From Enterovirga rhinocerotis (lineage in GTDB: Bacteria > Pseudomonadota > Alphaproteobacteria > Rhizobiales > Beijerinckiaceae): a stretch of 64,000 nt of DNA. The notes below the pieces were generated by a model, which worked only from the letters and a program-made list of their open reading frames with translations, was not told the DNA's origin and did no database searches. Below are positions 7,553 to 16,762 of the stretch, piece by piece; positions within the stretch are counted from its first letter, which is position 1; each line of letters opens with the position of its first letter. The stretch covers positions 868,001 to 932,000 of the forward strand of contig NZ_SNZR01000013.1 of the NCBI RefSeq assembly GCF_004363955.1, in the 5' to 3' direction. The translations under genes were made by a program, and so were the position numbers.

Positions 7553-8407
7553 ATGGACGCGGCTTGGCGAGGCCTGGAAGGACGAATGGATCAGACGAAT
7601 GCGGCTCCGTCCCGGAGCTACCTGCTTGCGGTCGAGGACACCGACTTCCTGCTCCGCGACGAGATGCGGTCGATCCGCTTCGCCCTCGAATACGCGAAGG
7701 CCGAGCTGTCGCTGAGGGATTGGGGCATCCGGTCGACGATCATCGTGTTCGGCAGCGCTCGCACGCCATCCCCCGATCAGGCCGCGGCGGCTCTCGCGGC
7801 GGCACAGAGTCCCGACGAGAAGAAGCTCGCGGAGCGCCAGGAGGCGCAATCGCGCTATTATGCGATCGCGCGGGACTTCGCGCGGATCGCCTCGGAAAGA
7901 GGCGGCGCCTTTTCGCCCCGGAATCGCTGGCGGGACAACGTCATCGCCACCGGCGGCGGGCCGGGGATCATGGAGGCTGCCAATCGTGGCGCATCTGATA
8001 TCCGTGCGCCGAGCATCGGCTACAACATCTCCCTGCCGCACGAACAAGGGCCGAACCCCTACATCACGCCGGAGCTGACGTTCCGCTTCCATTATTTCGC
8101 GATGCGCAAGATGCATCTGGCGATGCGTGCCAATGCTCTCGCGGTCTTCCCCGGCGGGTTCGGAACGCTCGATGAGCTCTTCGAGGTGCTGACCTTGCAG
8201 CAGACGCGGAAAGCGCCGCCGGCGCCGATCGTCCTGTTCGGCAGTTCCTATTGGAAGCGGGTCATCGATTTCGATGCGCTTGTCGACGAAGGCATGATCG
8301 CTCCCGACGATCTTGCCTTGTTCGAGTTCGCCGACACGGCCGAGGAAGGCTGGGCGTCTCTCGTCCGTCGGGGTCTGCTCACCGATCCGGGGCATCACAC
8401 GACCTGA
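7553..8407 (+). CDS. LOG-family nucleotide 5'-monophosphate phosphoribohydrolase-like protein
   Basis: 284 residues with both LOG signatures: G-G-G-P-G-I-M-E-A-A-N-R-G-A near 139 and P-G-G-F-G-T-L-D-E-L-F-E near 202. Family members cut the ribose-base bond of AMP-type nucleotides or cytokinin monophosphates; several bacterial members act in purine salvage. The N-terminal 60 residues before the nucleotide-binding fold are as in the longer LOG subfamily. GAAGGG lies seven bases before the chosen ATG; another ATG at 7586 is possible. The exact substrate cannot be read from the sequence. Confidence 0.9.
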   Translation: MDAAWRGLEGRMDQTNAAPSRSYLLAVEDTDFLLRDEMRSIRFALEYAKAELSLRDWGIRSTIIVFGSARTPSPDQAAAALAAAQSPDEKKLAERQEAQSRYYAIARDFARIASERGGAFSPRNRWRDNVIATGGGPGIMEAANRGASDIRAPSIGYNISLPHEQGPNPYITPELTFRFHYFAMRKMHLAMRANALAVFPGGFGTLDELFEVLTLQQTRKAPPAPIVLFGSSYWKRVIDFDALVDEGMIAPDDLALFEFADTAEEGWASLVRRGLLTDPGHHTT

Positions 8408-8618
8408 CGATCGTCCGCCGCGCGAACGGCACAGGGGAACGGTCTCGCGCGGGTCGAGGCGCGTGCGCCATCGCACAGCCGGTGTGCGTTTCAATGGAAC
8501 CGATCGAAGCCGGCGAGCATATCGCCGACTGCGTCCGCCTCGGTGTCGCTTCAGTGCGCGGACGACATTCGCCTGAAACGTTTGGGGCGTTTGATGCCTG
8601 CAAGCGATGGAGGACAGG

Positions 8619-8789
8619 ATGCTGACGATCGTCCGCCGTCTCTTCGGGATCGATCCCGAGGAGCGCTCGCGGCAGGAAGAGCGGGATAGGAACGAGCGCC
8701 GGGCCCATGCGGCGCGGCTCATTCGTGAGGTCACCGCGTCGCGGCTGGACCCGCCCCTTCGCCTCGCGCCCGTCCGCGTCAGGCGCTGA
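8619..8789 (+). CDS. Small basic hypothetical protein
   Basis: 56 residues, rich in Arg and Glu, starting M-L-T-I-V-R-R-L-F-G-I-D-P-E-E-R. GGAGGA lies at ideal distance before the ATG at 8619, which decides this start over the ATG four codons upstream. The middle looks like a charged helix. No domain is recognised. It lies alone between the LOG gene and the acyl-CoA ligase operon end. Confidence 0.45.
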   Translation: MLTIVRRLFGIDPEERSRQEERDRNERRAHAARLIREVTASRLDPPLRLAPVRVRR

Positions 8790-8895
8790 GCGGGTCTCCC
8801 GTCGGAGGAGTTCTCGAGGGCGCACGCGCAACGAGGCGCCGCGTCGCTTCGCATTCGCCTCGATAGTGCGCCCGCAGGCCTGACGTTCGCTCTCG

Positions 8896-10410
8896 CTAGG
8901 AGCGCCCCACCAAATCGACGACGCCGCTCTCGTTCTCCTGCAGCGCCTTGCGCTGGATCTTCTGCGTCTCGGTGCGGGGGATGAGGGACACGAGCTGCAC
9001 GTAGCGCGGCAGCATGTAGGCGGGAACGCGCCCGTCGAGGAAGTCGCGGACCGCTTGCGGGGCAAGCTCTCCCTCCGCCACCACCACCGCCTTGATCTCC
9101 TGGCCCCAGATCGGATCCGGCACCGCGACCACGGCCGCGTCGCGGATGCCCGGGTGGTCGAGCAGCACCGTTTCGATCTCGAAGGGCGAGATGTTCTCCC
9201 CGCCCCGGCGGATGATCTCCTTCGTCCGGCCGAGGAAGTAGAGATAGCCGTCCTCGTCGAACTGGCCGGCATCGCCCGTGTGAAACCAGAAGTTCCGCGA
9301 GGCCTCCCAGCTTGCCTGCGCATTGTCCCAATAGCCGAGGAGGATCGTGTCCGGCTCCTTCGGCCGCACGACGATCTCGCCGGGCGTGCCGGGCGGCACC
9401 GGACGGTCCTGCGCGTCGAAGACCGCGACCTCGACATCGGGCCGCGCCTTGCCGACCGAGCCGAAGCGATAGGCCTCGCGCCGGTTACCCGTCACCCAGC
9501 CGCCGACCTCGGTCATGCCGTAGAGTTCGTGCGGGGTGATGCCGAAGCGCTCCTGCACCGGTCCCCAGACCTCCTTCGGACAGCCGCCGCCGATGCAGCG
9601 CGTGATCGGATGGTCGCGCACCTCGTCCCGGATGCGGCTCGTCAGCATGGCGAGGACGGTGCCGACATAGGTGAACACCGTCGCGCCGAAGCGGCGGGCA
9701 TCGTCGAAGAAGGCGGAGACCGAGAGTTTCGGACGGATGACGAGCGCGCAGCCGGTCTCGAGCGCCGTCATGACCGCGTACATCTGCGGATTGGTGTGGA
9801 AGAGCGGCAGGAACACCATGATCCGGTCCGCCTCGACGATGTCGAGCAGGGTCGCCGTCTCGCGGCCGCAGGCGAGGAAGGCCTCGTGGCAGTTCAGCAC
9901 GCCTTTCGGCGGCCCCGTCGTGCCGGAGGTGTAGATGATGCTGACGGGCTCCGAGCCGTCCGCATCCAGCACCGGATCGGGCTCGTGGCGCCGGGCCTCG
10001 GCATAGAGGTCATCCTCGCCATCGAAGACGATCAGGGTGAGCCCGGCGAGGACCGGCTCGAGATCGGCGCGGAGCTTCTCGTACAGCGCTCGCTCGACGA
10101 TCAGCGCGCTCGCCTTCGACTGGCGGATTCCGTAGCGCAGCCCCTCGCCGACGAGGCCGCTGTTCAGCGAGACCACCACCGCGCCGGAATTCACGAGGCC
10201 GAGCCAGGCGACGAGATAGGCCGGCCGGTTGGTGCAGAGGAGGGCGGCGTGCGAGCCGGCGGCGATCCCGAGCGCTCGGAACCGGGCCGATGAGCGGAGC
10301 GAGAGGTCGGCCCAGTCCTGCCAGGACAGGTCGCCCTCGTCGGCGAAGACGGCCGTCGCCGCGCCGCGCCGCGCCGCCTGCGCGGCGAGGCTGCTCGCGA
10401 TGTTCGACAT
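8896..10410 (-). CDS. AMP-dependent acyl-CoA synthetase/ligase
   Basis: 504 residues of the class I adenylate-forming family. Visible motifs are the P-loop-like I-I-Y-T-S-G-T-T-G-P-P-K-G near 153, the substrate loop Y-G-M-T-E-V-G-G, the hinge region F-H-T-G-D-A-G-Q-F with G-R-T-K-E-I-I-R-R-G-G-E-N-I, and the C-terminal P-R-T-E-T-Q-K-I-Q-R-K with the catalytic Lys. It activates a carboxylic acid to its CoA thioester through an acyl-AMP. Last gene of the minus-strand operon from the IclR gene, one base after the dehydrogenase. The substrate is unknown; it is presumably the acid imported by the TRAP system. Confidence 0.95.
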   Translation of the reverse strand: MSNIASSLAAQAARRGAATAVFADEGDLSWQDWADLSLRSSARFRALGIAAGSHAALLCTNRPAYLVAWLGLVNSGAVVVSLNSGLVGEGLRYGIRQSKASALIVERALYEKLRADLEPVLAGLTLIVFDGEDDLYAEARRHEPDPVLDADGSEPVSIIYTSGTTGPPKGVLNCHEAFLACGRETATLLDIVEADRIMVFLPLFHTNPQMYAVMTALETGCALVIRPKLSVSAFFDDARRFGATVFTYVGTVLAMLTSRIRDEVRDHPITRCIGGGCPKEVWGPVQERFGITPHELYGMTEVGGWVTGNRREAYRFGSVGKARPDVEVAVFDAQDRPVPPGTPGEIVVRPKEPDTILLGYWDNAQASWEASRNFWFHTGDAGQFDEDGYLYFLGRTKEIIRRGGENISPFEIETVLLDHPGIRDAAVVAVPDPIWGQEIKAVVVAEGELAPQAVRDFLDGRVPAYMLPRYVQLVSLIPRTETQKIQRKALQENESGVVDLVGRS

Positions 10411-10411
10411 C

Positions 10412-11590
10412 TCAGCTGGTCTTCCGGCGCGGATCGAGCCCGGCGATGGGCAGGAGCATCTTGGCGATGGTGTTCTTGAGGACCTCGTTCGAGCCGCCGG
10501 CGACCTCGTAGGCCTTGGCGTCGCGCAGGTAGCGGCCGAAGGGGGCGTTCTCCATGATGCCGTAGGCGCCGCAGATCTGGGCGGCCTGAGTGGCGACGGC
10601 GGTCGCGACCGTGGAGGCCTTGAGCTTCGCCTCGCTGCCGAAGCGCGGCACCTGCTCCTTCGTGTTCAGCGCCTCGGTCGCGCGGTAGATCAGCAGGCGC
10701 GCCGCGTCGATCTCCGTCAGCATCTCGGCGAAGTACCACTGGATGCCCTGGAACTCGAGGACGCGCTGGTCGAAGGCGACACGGTCGCGCGCGAAGCGGA
10801 GCGCCCCCTCGAAGGCCGCCCGCGCGATGCCGAGCGAGACGGCGCCGGCGAGCGTGCGCGAATGGTTCAGCACGGTCGCCGCCTGGCGCACGCCCTTCCC
10901 CTCCTCGCCGACCATGTGGTCGAAGGGGAGCCGAACCTCGTCGAAGACGACGTTCATATGCGGGCCGTTGCGCAGGCCGAAGGTCGCTGAATTCTGCCCC
11001 TCGTAGATGGAGACGCCCTTGGCGTCGCGCGGCACGGCGAAGACCGAGACGCCCTTGTCGGTCTCGGCGAGGATCACGAAGAACTCGGCCGCCGAGCCCG
11101 AGGTGATGAAGTGCTTCTCGCCCTTGACGATCCACTCGTCGCCCTCGCGGCGCGCCTTGGTGTCGAGCGAGCGGATGTCGCTGCCGTGGCGGGCCTCGGT
11201 CAGGGCGTAGGACGACAGCAGCCCGTCCGCGAAGGCCGGCAGGTAGCGCTGCTTCAGGCTGTCGAGGCCGAAGAGGCGCAGCATCGTCTGGCACTGGAAG
11301 ATCGTGATCAGCGACACGCCGACCGCCGCGCTCGCGACGGAGACCTCCTCGCAGAGCGCCGCGGCATGCTCGTAGCCGAGCCCGCGTCCGCCGAATTCCT
11401 CGGGCAGGATGACGGTCGAATGGCCGTCCCGCGCGAGCGCCTTCATGATCTCGGTCGGGTAGACGTCCTCGCGGTCGATCCGGTCGGCCTCGGGCTCGAT
11501 CCTCTCGCGCACATAGGTCCGGAGCGGCTCGACGAAGCCGGGCTCCACATAGGGCAGCCAGAGGGCGGTGCTGTCGATGGGGGCGCTCAT
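10412..11590 (-). CDS. Acyl-CoA dehydrogenase
   Basis: 392 residues, standard length. Three-domain architecture is visible: helical N-terminus with F-G-G-R-G-L-G-Y-E-H, the beta domain with Y-A-L-T-E-A-R-H-G-S-D-I (FAD contact) and F-I-T-S-G-S, and the C-terminal helices with Q-I-C-G-A-Y-G-I and E-V-A-G-G-S-N-E-V-L-K. It introduces a 2,3-double bond into an acyl-CoA and passes electrons to electron-transfer flavoprotein. The start overlaps the DctM stop (ATGA). Together with the ligase, it gives the first two steps of beta-oxidation-like breakdown. Confidence 0.96.
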   Translation of the reverse strand: MSAPIDSTALWLPYVEPGFVEPLRTYVRERIEPEADRIDREDVYPTEIMKALARDGHSTVILPEEFGGRGLGYEHAAALCEEVSVASAAVGVSLITIFQCQTMLRLFGLDSLKQRYLPAFADGLLSSYALTEARHGSDIRSLDTKARREGDEWIVKGEKHFITSGSAAEFFVILAETDKGVSVFAVPRDAKGVSIYEGQNSATFGLRNGPHMNVVFDEVRLPFDHMVGEEGKGVRQAATVLNHSRTLAGAVSLGIARAAFEGALRFARDRVAFDQRVLEFQGIQWYFAEMLTEIDAARLLIYRATEALNTKEQVPRFGSEAKLKASTVATAVATQAAQICGAYGIMENAPFGRYLRDAKAYEVAGGSNEVLKNTIAKMLLPIAGLDPRRKTS

Positions 11591-12876
11591 CGGCTGTAAT
11601 CCATCGTGCGCGGCAACCATGTGGCGATGCCCTGCCAGTAGCAGACGGCGTACATCATCAGGATCATCAGGACGCAGTAGGGCACGATGGCCCGGGAAAG
11701 CTTGTCGAAGGGGATGCTGCCGATCTTGGCGATGGCGAACAGGACGAGCCCGACCGGCGGGCTGATCTGCGCCACCTGGATCGCCAGCACGACGAAGATG
11801 CCGAAGGCCAGCGGATCGATCCCCGCCTGCATCGCGACCGGATAGAGGATCGGGATCGTGATCAGCATCATCGACAGTTCCTCGAGGAACGTGCCGAGCA
11901 CGACGTAGAAGATCACCATCAGCGAGACGACGCCGAAGAAGCCGAGACCGGATTCGGCGATGGCGGCGGTCAGGCGATGGGGCACGCCGGTGATGGTGAA
12001 GAAGTACGACATGAGCGCCCCGAAGGCGATCAGCATGAAGATCATCACCGAGGAATGGGCCGCCGAGAGCCCCGCCCGCCAGATCTTGCGGAGGTCGAGG
12101 GTCCTCATCGCGAGCCCGACGGTGACGATGTAGACGACGGCGATCGCCGCGACCTCGGTCGCGGTCGCGATGCCGGTATAGAGACCCACGAAGATCAGGA
12201 CGGGCAGCAGCAGGACCGGCAGCGCGTCGAGCGCGGCGCGGCCCACCTCGCCAACCGTGTAATGGCGCTGGTGGGGGTCCTTGGGGTTCGAGGCGATCGT
12301 GTAGAGCGCCATGATCGCGACCAGCATGATGCCGGGCACGACGCCCGCGACGAAGAGGGCACCGATCGACTGGTCCGTCAGCACGCCGTAGATCAGGAGG
12401 GCGATCGAGGGTGGGATGAGGATGCCGAGCGTGCCGCCGGCCGCGATCAGGCCGCCGGCCCGCGCGCTCGGATAGCCGTTCGCGGCCAGGGCCGGCACGG
12501 CGACGAGCCCGATCGTGGCCGCGGTCGCGATGCTCGAGCCGCAGACGGCGGAGAACAGCGCGCAGGCGAGGATGGTCGCGACGCCGAGGCCGCCCCTCAG
12601 GCGCGAGACGAGGGAGGCGGCGAAGTTGAAGAGCTTCGTCGACTGGCCGGTCTCCTGAAGCAGGGTCCCGGCGAGGATGTAGAGCGGGATCGCGAGGAGG
12701 ACGAAGCTGTCGAGCGAGCCGTAGATGGTCACGGCCATCTTGTTGGGAAGCCCGACGCCGCCCTCGACCAGATAGATGCCGAGCGCCGCGCACAGGCCCA
12801 TGGCGCTGTAGACGGGGACGCCGATGGCGAGGGCGAGCAGGAAGAGGCCGATGACCCCGAGCGCGATGAATTCCAC
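11587..12876 (-). CDS. dctM: TRAP transporter large permease subunit
   Basis: 429 residues with about twelve hydrophobic segments. The DctM pattern is clear: L-I-A-A-G-G-T-L-G-I-L-I-P-P-S-I near 145 and the second half of the repeat with Q-V-A-Q-I-S-P-P-V-G-L-V-L-F near 370. It is the transporting channel of a TRAP system driven by a sodium or proton gradient. It lies between the small subunit (9 bases away) and the acyl-CoA dehydrogenase, which it overlaps. Confidence 0.97.
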   Translation of the reverse strand: MEFIALGVIGLFLLALAIGVPVYSAMGLCAALGIYLVEGGVGLPNKMAVTIYGSLDSFVLLAIPLYILAGTLLQETGQSTKLFNFAASLVSRLRGGLGVATILACALFSAVCGSSIATAATIGLVAVPALAANGYPSARAGGLIAAGGTLGILIPPSIALLIYGVLTDQSIGALFVAGVVPGIMLVAIMALYTIASNPKDPHQRHYTVGEVGRAALDALPVLLLPVLIFVGLYTGIATATEVAAIAVVYIVTVGLAMRTLDLRKIWRAGLSAAHSSVMIFMLIAFGALMSYFFTITGVPHRLTAAIAESGLGFFGVVSLMVIFYVVLGTFLEELSMMLITIPILYPVAMQAGIDPLAFGIFVVLAIQVAQISPPVGLVLFAIAKIGSIPFDKLSRAIVPYCVLMILMMYAVCYWQGIATWLPRTMDYSR

Positions 12877-12885
12877 GGGGCTGCC

Positions 12886-13428
12886 TCAGATGACGTCGAT
12901 GCCCTCGGCCTCGTCGGCCACCACGCTTCCCTCCCGCGCGACGCGGATCAGGTCGCGGAGGGTCGCGAGCGAGAGCAGGATGCCGCCGACGAACATGCAG
13001 GCCTGCATGATCCAGAGCGGGACCTGCAGGATGGTCGAGGTGCGAAGGTCGAGCATCCAGGAGAAGGACAGGAGCGTGTAGGCGCCCCAGGTGAAGATGA
13101 GGGCGAAGACGAGGGCGAGAAGCAGCGAGATCACGTCCAGGACCGCGCGGCCCCTCGGCGGGAACATGTCCCGGACGAAGGTGACACGGAAATGCCCGTC
13201 GACGGCCTGCGTCGCGCCCGCTCCGAGAAAGGCGATCGCGAGCATCAGGTAGACGCTGACCTCGCCGGCCCAGAGGGTGGGCTCGGCGAGGGTTCGCAGA
13301 GCCACGTCGTAGGTGACGAAGGCCGTCAGCAGCCAGATGCCGAGATTGGCGAACTGGCCGCCGAGCCAGCCGAGCGCGTCGACGGTCCGGACGACCAGGC
13401 CGGCCGCCCGGCCTAGCGTCGAGGACAT
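12886..13428 (-). CDS. dctQ: TRAP transporter small permease subunit
   Basis: About 180 residues with four membrane helices and the DctQ-type segment L-R-T-L-A-E-P-T-L-W-A-G-E-V-S-V-Y-L-M near residue 50. The ATG at 13428 is preferred because GAGGG lies seven bases before it; an in-frame GTG two codons upstream is too close to that site. It pairs with the large subunit in the inner membrane and is flanked by the binding-protein gene, giving the usual P-Q-M order. Confidence 0.95.
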   Translation of the reverse strand: MSSTLGRAAGLVVRTVDALGWLGGQFANLGIWLLTAFVTYDVALRTLAEPTLWAGEVSVYLMLAIAFLGAGATQAVDGHFRVTFVRDMFPPRGRAVLDVISLLLALVFALIFTWGAYTLLSFSWMLDLRTSTILQVPLWIMQACMFVGGILLSLATLRDLIRVAREGSVVADEAEGIDVI

Positions 13429-13438
13429 GCTCACGCCC

Positions 13439-14428
13439 TCACTTCGGCGCCACGAGCGCCGCGATCGGCGGGCTGAGCTGCTTCAGGGCGGCCTTCAGGA
13501 CGGGGTCGAACACCGTCTTGAACTGCGCGTATTCCGGCATCTGCTCGGTGAGGAAGGTCACCGTCATGCCGCGGTCGCGGTAGTTCTTGGTCAGGTGCTC
13601 GATCTCTTCGAGGATCGCCTTGCGGTTATGGCGCGAGGCCTGGTCGACCGCCTTCACGAAGACCTTGCGATCCGCCTCGGGAAGGGAGTCGAACCACGTC
13701 TTGTTGGCGGCCCAGCCCATCATCGTGGTGCCGAAGAAGGAGGCCGGCACGAGGACGTACTTGCCGACCTCGTACATGCGCTGGCTCTCGACGCCCTGGA
13801 AGCCGAGGATGGCCGCGTCGACGGTGCCGTACTGCATCGCGGTGTAGACGTCCGCGAAGGGGATCTGGACGGGCGAGCCGCCGAGCGCCCGGACGGCCTC
13901 CGCCAAGCCTTCGGAGAAGACGCGGATCTTCTTGCCCTTGAAGTCGGCCGGCTTCAGCAGGGGGACTTTCGAGACGAGGGCGGGCGGCCCGAGATCGGCG
14001 AGGCCGAGGAGGACGGAGTTCTTCGCCTGGAACGCCTTCTGAAGCTGCTCCATCAGGCCGCCGGGCTTGTCGATGAGCGCATCGAGCTGGGCCATGCTGA
14101 GCCCCGTCGGGGCGTCCATGACCTTGCTGTCCCGCACGGTGCCGGACCAGCCGTTGACCGTGATCCAGCCGAACTTCACCTGCCCGGTCGGGATCGCGAC
14201 CGGCATGTCCTTGTCCTGGCCGAGCTGGCCGCCGGGGAAATGCTGGAACTTGATGCCGTGCGGCTCGAGCTCCTTGAGGGCTCGCTCCATGGCCGGCGGG
14301 AATTCGCGCACTCCGACATGGGACTGGCCGCCCCAGGTCGCCAGCGGAATCGCCGTCTGCGCGGATGCGCTGCCCATGGCGAGGGCGAACAGCCCCGCCG
14401 CCAATCCCCATCGACCGATGACCGTCAT
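13439..14428 (-). CDS. dctP: TRAP transporter periplasmic solute-binding protein
   Basis: 329 residues from an ATG preceded by GGGAGGA. A Sec signal peptide ends near A-S-A-Q-T (about 23). The mature protein has the DctP features: F-P-G-G-Q-L-G-Q near 63, K-K-I-R-V-F near 170 with the conserved Arg that binds the substrate carboxylate, and A-D-V-Y-T-A-M-Q-Y-G-T-V-D-A-A near 195. It captures an organic acid in the periplasm and delivers it to DctQM. Linked genes suggest that the ligand is the substrate of the CoA ligase. Confidence 0.96.
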   Translation of the reverse strand: MTVIGRWGLAAGLFALAMGSASAQTAIPLATWGGQSHVGVREFPPAMERALKELEPHGIKFQHFPGGQLGQDKDMPVAIPTGQVKFGWITVNGWSGTVRDSKVMDAPTGLSMAQLDALIDKPGGLMEQLQKAFQAKNSVLLGLADLGPPALVSKVPLLKPADFKGKKIRVFSEGLAEAVRALGGSPVQIPFADVYTAMQYGTVDAAILGFQGVESQRMYEVGKYVLVPASFFGTTMMGWAANKTWFDSLPEADRKVFVKAVDQASRHNRKAILEEIEHLTKNYRDRGMTVTFLTEQMPEYAQFKTVFDPVLKAALKQLSPPIAALVAPK

Positions 14429-14487
14429 GATTGTCCTCCCTCGTTGCCGCCCTTGCCGGGCGGGCTCCGCCGTGCGTCCCGGCGTCT

Positions 14488-14970
14488 TCAGGCGTTCTTG
14501 CTCTTGACCATCCGCGTGACCTTGTAGGTCAGCACGACATCGCCCTTCTGGTTCACGACTTCGTTGAAGGTGGTGACGATGCCGCGGCCCGGCTTCGAGG
14601 TCGGACGGGCTTCCGTCACCTCGCAACGGACGTGGATCGTATCGCCGGCGAAGCTCGGCGCGAGGATCTTGAGTTCCATGCCCAGGAAGGCGAGGCCGGT
14701 ATGCTGCATCACCGACTGCATGAGGAGGCCCTCGGCGAAGGAATAGACCAGCGCACCCGGGGCGAGGCGGCCTTTGATCAGGGATTCCTTTTCCAGGTAG
14801 TCGAGGTTGGTGAACAGGACCTCGAGCATGCCCGTCACGCAGACGAAGTTGGTGATGTCGGCATCCGTGATCGTCCGCCCGACCGTGCGCAGGCGGCGCC
14901 CGGGCGTCCAGCCCTCGAACGGGATGCCCAGTCCGACGATCTCGTAGCCGTCCACCTTGTCCGTCGTCAT
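14488..14970 (-). CDS. MaoC-family (R)-specific enoyl-CoA hydratase-like protein
   Basis: 160 residues with a single hot-dog fold. The hydratase pattern is visible: R-T-I-T-D-A-D-I-T-N-F-V-C-V-T-G near 33 (position of the catalytic Asp/His pair) and the central helix A-P-G-A-L-V-Y-S-F-A-E-G-L-L. The usual catalytic His-containing H-x-D pair is replaced by N-L-D-Y, so catalysis needs checking. It lies 59 bases upstream of the TRAP binding-protein gene in the same operon, where it would hydrate an enoyl-CoA. An in-frame ATG at 15006 would add twelve residues. Confidence 0.85.
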   Translation of the reverse strand: MTTDKVDGYEIVGLGIPFEGWTPGRRLRTVGRTITDADITNFVCVTGMLEVLFTNLDYLEKESLIKGRLAPGALVYSFAEGLLMQSVMQHTGLAFLGMELKILAPSFAGDTIHVRCEVTEARPTSKPGRGIVTTFNEVVNQKGDVVLTYKVTRMVKSKNA

Positions 14971-15026
14971 GAACGTTTCGCTCCAAAATTCATTGGTGTG
15001 GCCCATGATCCATGACCATGGACGCG

Positions 15027-15869
15027 TCAAGAGGCGTGCCGGTCCTCGAGGGAGGCCAGCGTCTCGCGGAGGATGAGGCTTTCCTCGAGGGCATGGGTAA
15101 AGGGCAGGCCGTGCCGGGTGCCCGGCACGACTCGCAGCCGGCAGGCGGGAAGAAGGGCCTTCATCTCGGCCCCGTGAGCGACCGGGACGAAGGGGCTCGA
15201 ATCCGGCAGCGTGATCGAGACCGGGATGCGAAGCTCGCGCAGAGCCTCGGTCAGGTCGGCTTGCGCGAGGACGCCGCCGAGCCCCATGGCGACATGGGGA
15301 CGGGTTGTGGCCTGCTCGGCAGCGAACCAGGCCAGCGCATCGGGCTCGCCCGCCCCGGGCGCGAAGCGGTTCGCCATCATCCGCTCGCTCCAGCCTGCCG
15401 CGCCGCCATCGGCGAACTGGTCCCGCCAATAACCGAGCTCGCCGAGCCCCTTGCCCTTGTAGGACGCGTTCGACAGATGGACCGACGCGACCCGGTCCGG
15501 ACGGGCGCAGGCCGCCGCGAGGACGATCGTCCCGCCCATCGATTCGCCGACGAGATGAACCGGCTCCGATCCCGCCAGATCGACCACCTCGAACAGGTCG
15601 TCGATCATCTCGTCCATAGAGAAGACGTGGTCCTCAGGCGGGACGACGGAGCGGCCGAAGCCGCGCATGTCGAAGCGCAGCACGGGGTGCCGCGCGGCGA
15701 TCGCCGGCAGCCAATCGGCCCAGATCTCGTGGCTGGTCCCGATCCCGTGATGGAAGACGACCGGCCTGCCGGATCGGCTCCATGGCGGCCGCAGATCGTC
15801 GATCCGGACGTGTAGGCCGCGGGCGGTCCGAAGGATGCGTGCGCCCCCGTCCGTGCTGTCATCCGGCAT
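15027..15869 (-). CDS. Alpha/beta hydrolase
   Basis: 280 residues from the ATG at 15869, which has GGGGAG five bases upstream. The fold signatures are present: oxyanion segment F-H-H-G-I-G, R-F-D-M-R-G-F-G-R-S near 66, nucleophile elbow G-E-S-M-G-G with Ser110, and a C-terminal His in G-T-R-H-G-L-P-F. It resembles lactonases and C-C-bond hydrolases of aromatic-acid pathways (3-oxoadipate enol-lactonase group). It is the second gene after the IclR regulator in the TRAP/CoA-ligase operon. Substrate unknown. Confidence 0.9.
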   Translation of the reverse strand: MPDDSTDGGARILRTARGLHVRIDDLRPPWSRSGRPVVFHHGIGTSHEIWADWLPAIAARHPVLRFDMRGFGRSVVPPEDHVFSMDEMIDDLFEVVDLAGSEPVHLVGESMGGTIVLAAACARPDRVASVHLSNASYKGKGLGELGYWRDQFADGGAAGWSERMMANRFAPGAGEPDALAWFAAEQATTRPHVAMGLGGVLAQADLTEALRELRIPVSITLPDSSPFVPVAHGAEMKALLPACRLRVVPGTRHGLPFTHALEESLILRETLASLEDRHAS

Positions 15870-15922
15870 TCCACTCCCCTTGATTTTGTTCATCAGGGTG
15901 GAGCGTGATACACGGTCGTGAA

Positions 15923-16675
15923 CTAATCAAGTCCGCTGCGAAGGTCGCCGTTCTCCAGGCGGGCGATCTCGCTCAGAAGCAGCGCTGCCAGGGGCTCCAA
16001 CTGGGCCGATGCCCGGTAGGCGGGCCCGGCGACGAGGAGGCAGAGGTGACGGTCGGGGAGGGCGAGGGGAATGGCGACGCCGACGAGATCGAGCGAGTAG
16101 CCGTTGTCGTTGACGAAATAGCCCCGCTCGTTGGAGCGCGCGATCTCGGCCTCGACCTCCTCGGCGCTCATGAGAGTGGCCGGCGCGTAGCGGACATAGT
16201 CCGTCTTCCGGAGGATCGCGCCGCGCTCGCGCGGGGACAGCAGGGAGAGCAGCGCACGGCCGGCGGAGGTCGCGTAGAGGGGGATTCGCTGGCCGATCTC
16301 GGCGATGTAGCGAATCGGATGGGGCGATTCCACGACGTCGACGAAGACGCCCGCCCCACCCGACAATCCCGCCAGGACCGCCGTCTCGCCCGAGGCCGCG
16401 GCGACGTTCGCGACCATGGTGTGGAGTTCGTCGGAGACCGGCCCGTGGGCCACGATCGTCTGGGCCAGAGAGAGCAGACGGTGGGTCGGATAATAGCCGC
16501 CGCGATGGCGGGGCTCGTAGACGTAGCCCCCGCGCGCCAAGGTCTCGATGAGATTGAAGGTCGAGGATCGCGGCCAGCCGAAGTGATCGGCGATCTCGGA
16601 CAACCCCGCGGGCCGCTTCCGGCTCGCGAAGAATTCCAGGATCTGGAGTGCGTTCTGGACCTGCTTGACGATCAT
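15923..16675 (-). CDS. IclR-family transcriptional regulator (module A)
   Basis: 250 residues. The N-terminal winged helix (about 5-65) includes V-Q-N-A-L-Q-I-L-E-F-F and G-L-S-E-I-A-D-H-F-G-W-P-R-S-S-T-F-N-L-I-E-T-L. The effector domain has the usual A-T-S-A-G-R-A-L-L-S-L-L-S and R-G-Y-F-V-N-D-N. The start is the ATG at 16675. It is the first gene of the minus-strand operon and faces a CaiB CoA-transferase gene 87 bases away, so it likely controls both directions in response to a pathway intermediate. Confidence 0.95.
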   Translation of the reverse strand: MIVKQVQNALQILEFFASRKRPAGLSEIADHFGWPRSSTFNLIETLARGGYVYEPRHRGGYYPTHRLLSLAQTIVAHGPVSDELHTMVANVAAASGETAVLAGLSGGAGVFVDVVESPHPIRYIAEIGQRIPLYATSAGRALLSLLSPRERGAILRKTDYVRYAPATLMSAEEVEAEIARSNERGYFVNDNGYSLDLVGVAIPLALPDRHLCLLVAGPAYRASAQLEPLAALLLSEIARLENGDLRSGLD

Positions 16676-16762
16676 GGCCGCAGGCCGTGTAGCTGAACGC
16701 GTGAACGACGTGCAACGGCCCCAAGGTGGGTGACGGGGCCGCAGGGAGAGAAGCGAAGGGCG

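Noticed and set aside
10412-12793. An apparent fusion protein reading through DctM into the acyl-CoA dehydrogenase
   Set aside because: The N-terminal part is the out-of-frame reading of dctM. The true dehydrogenase starts at the ATG at 11590, which overlaps the dctM stop.
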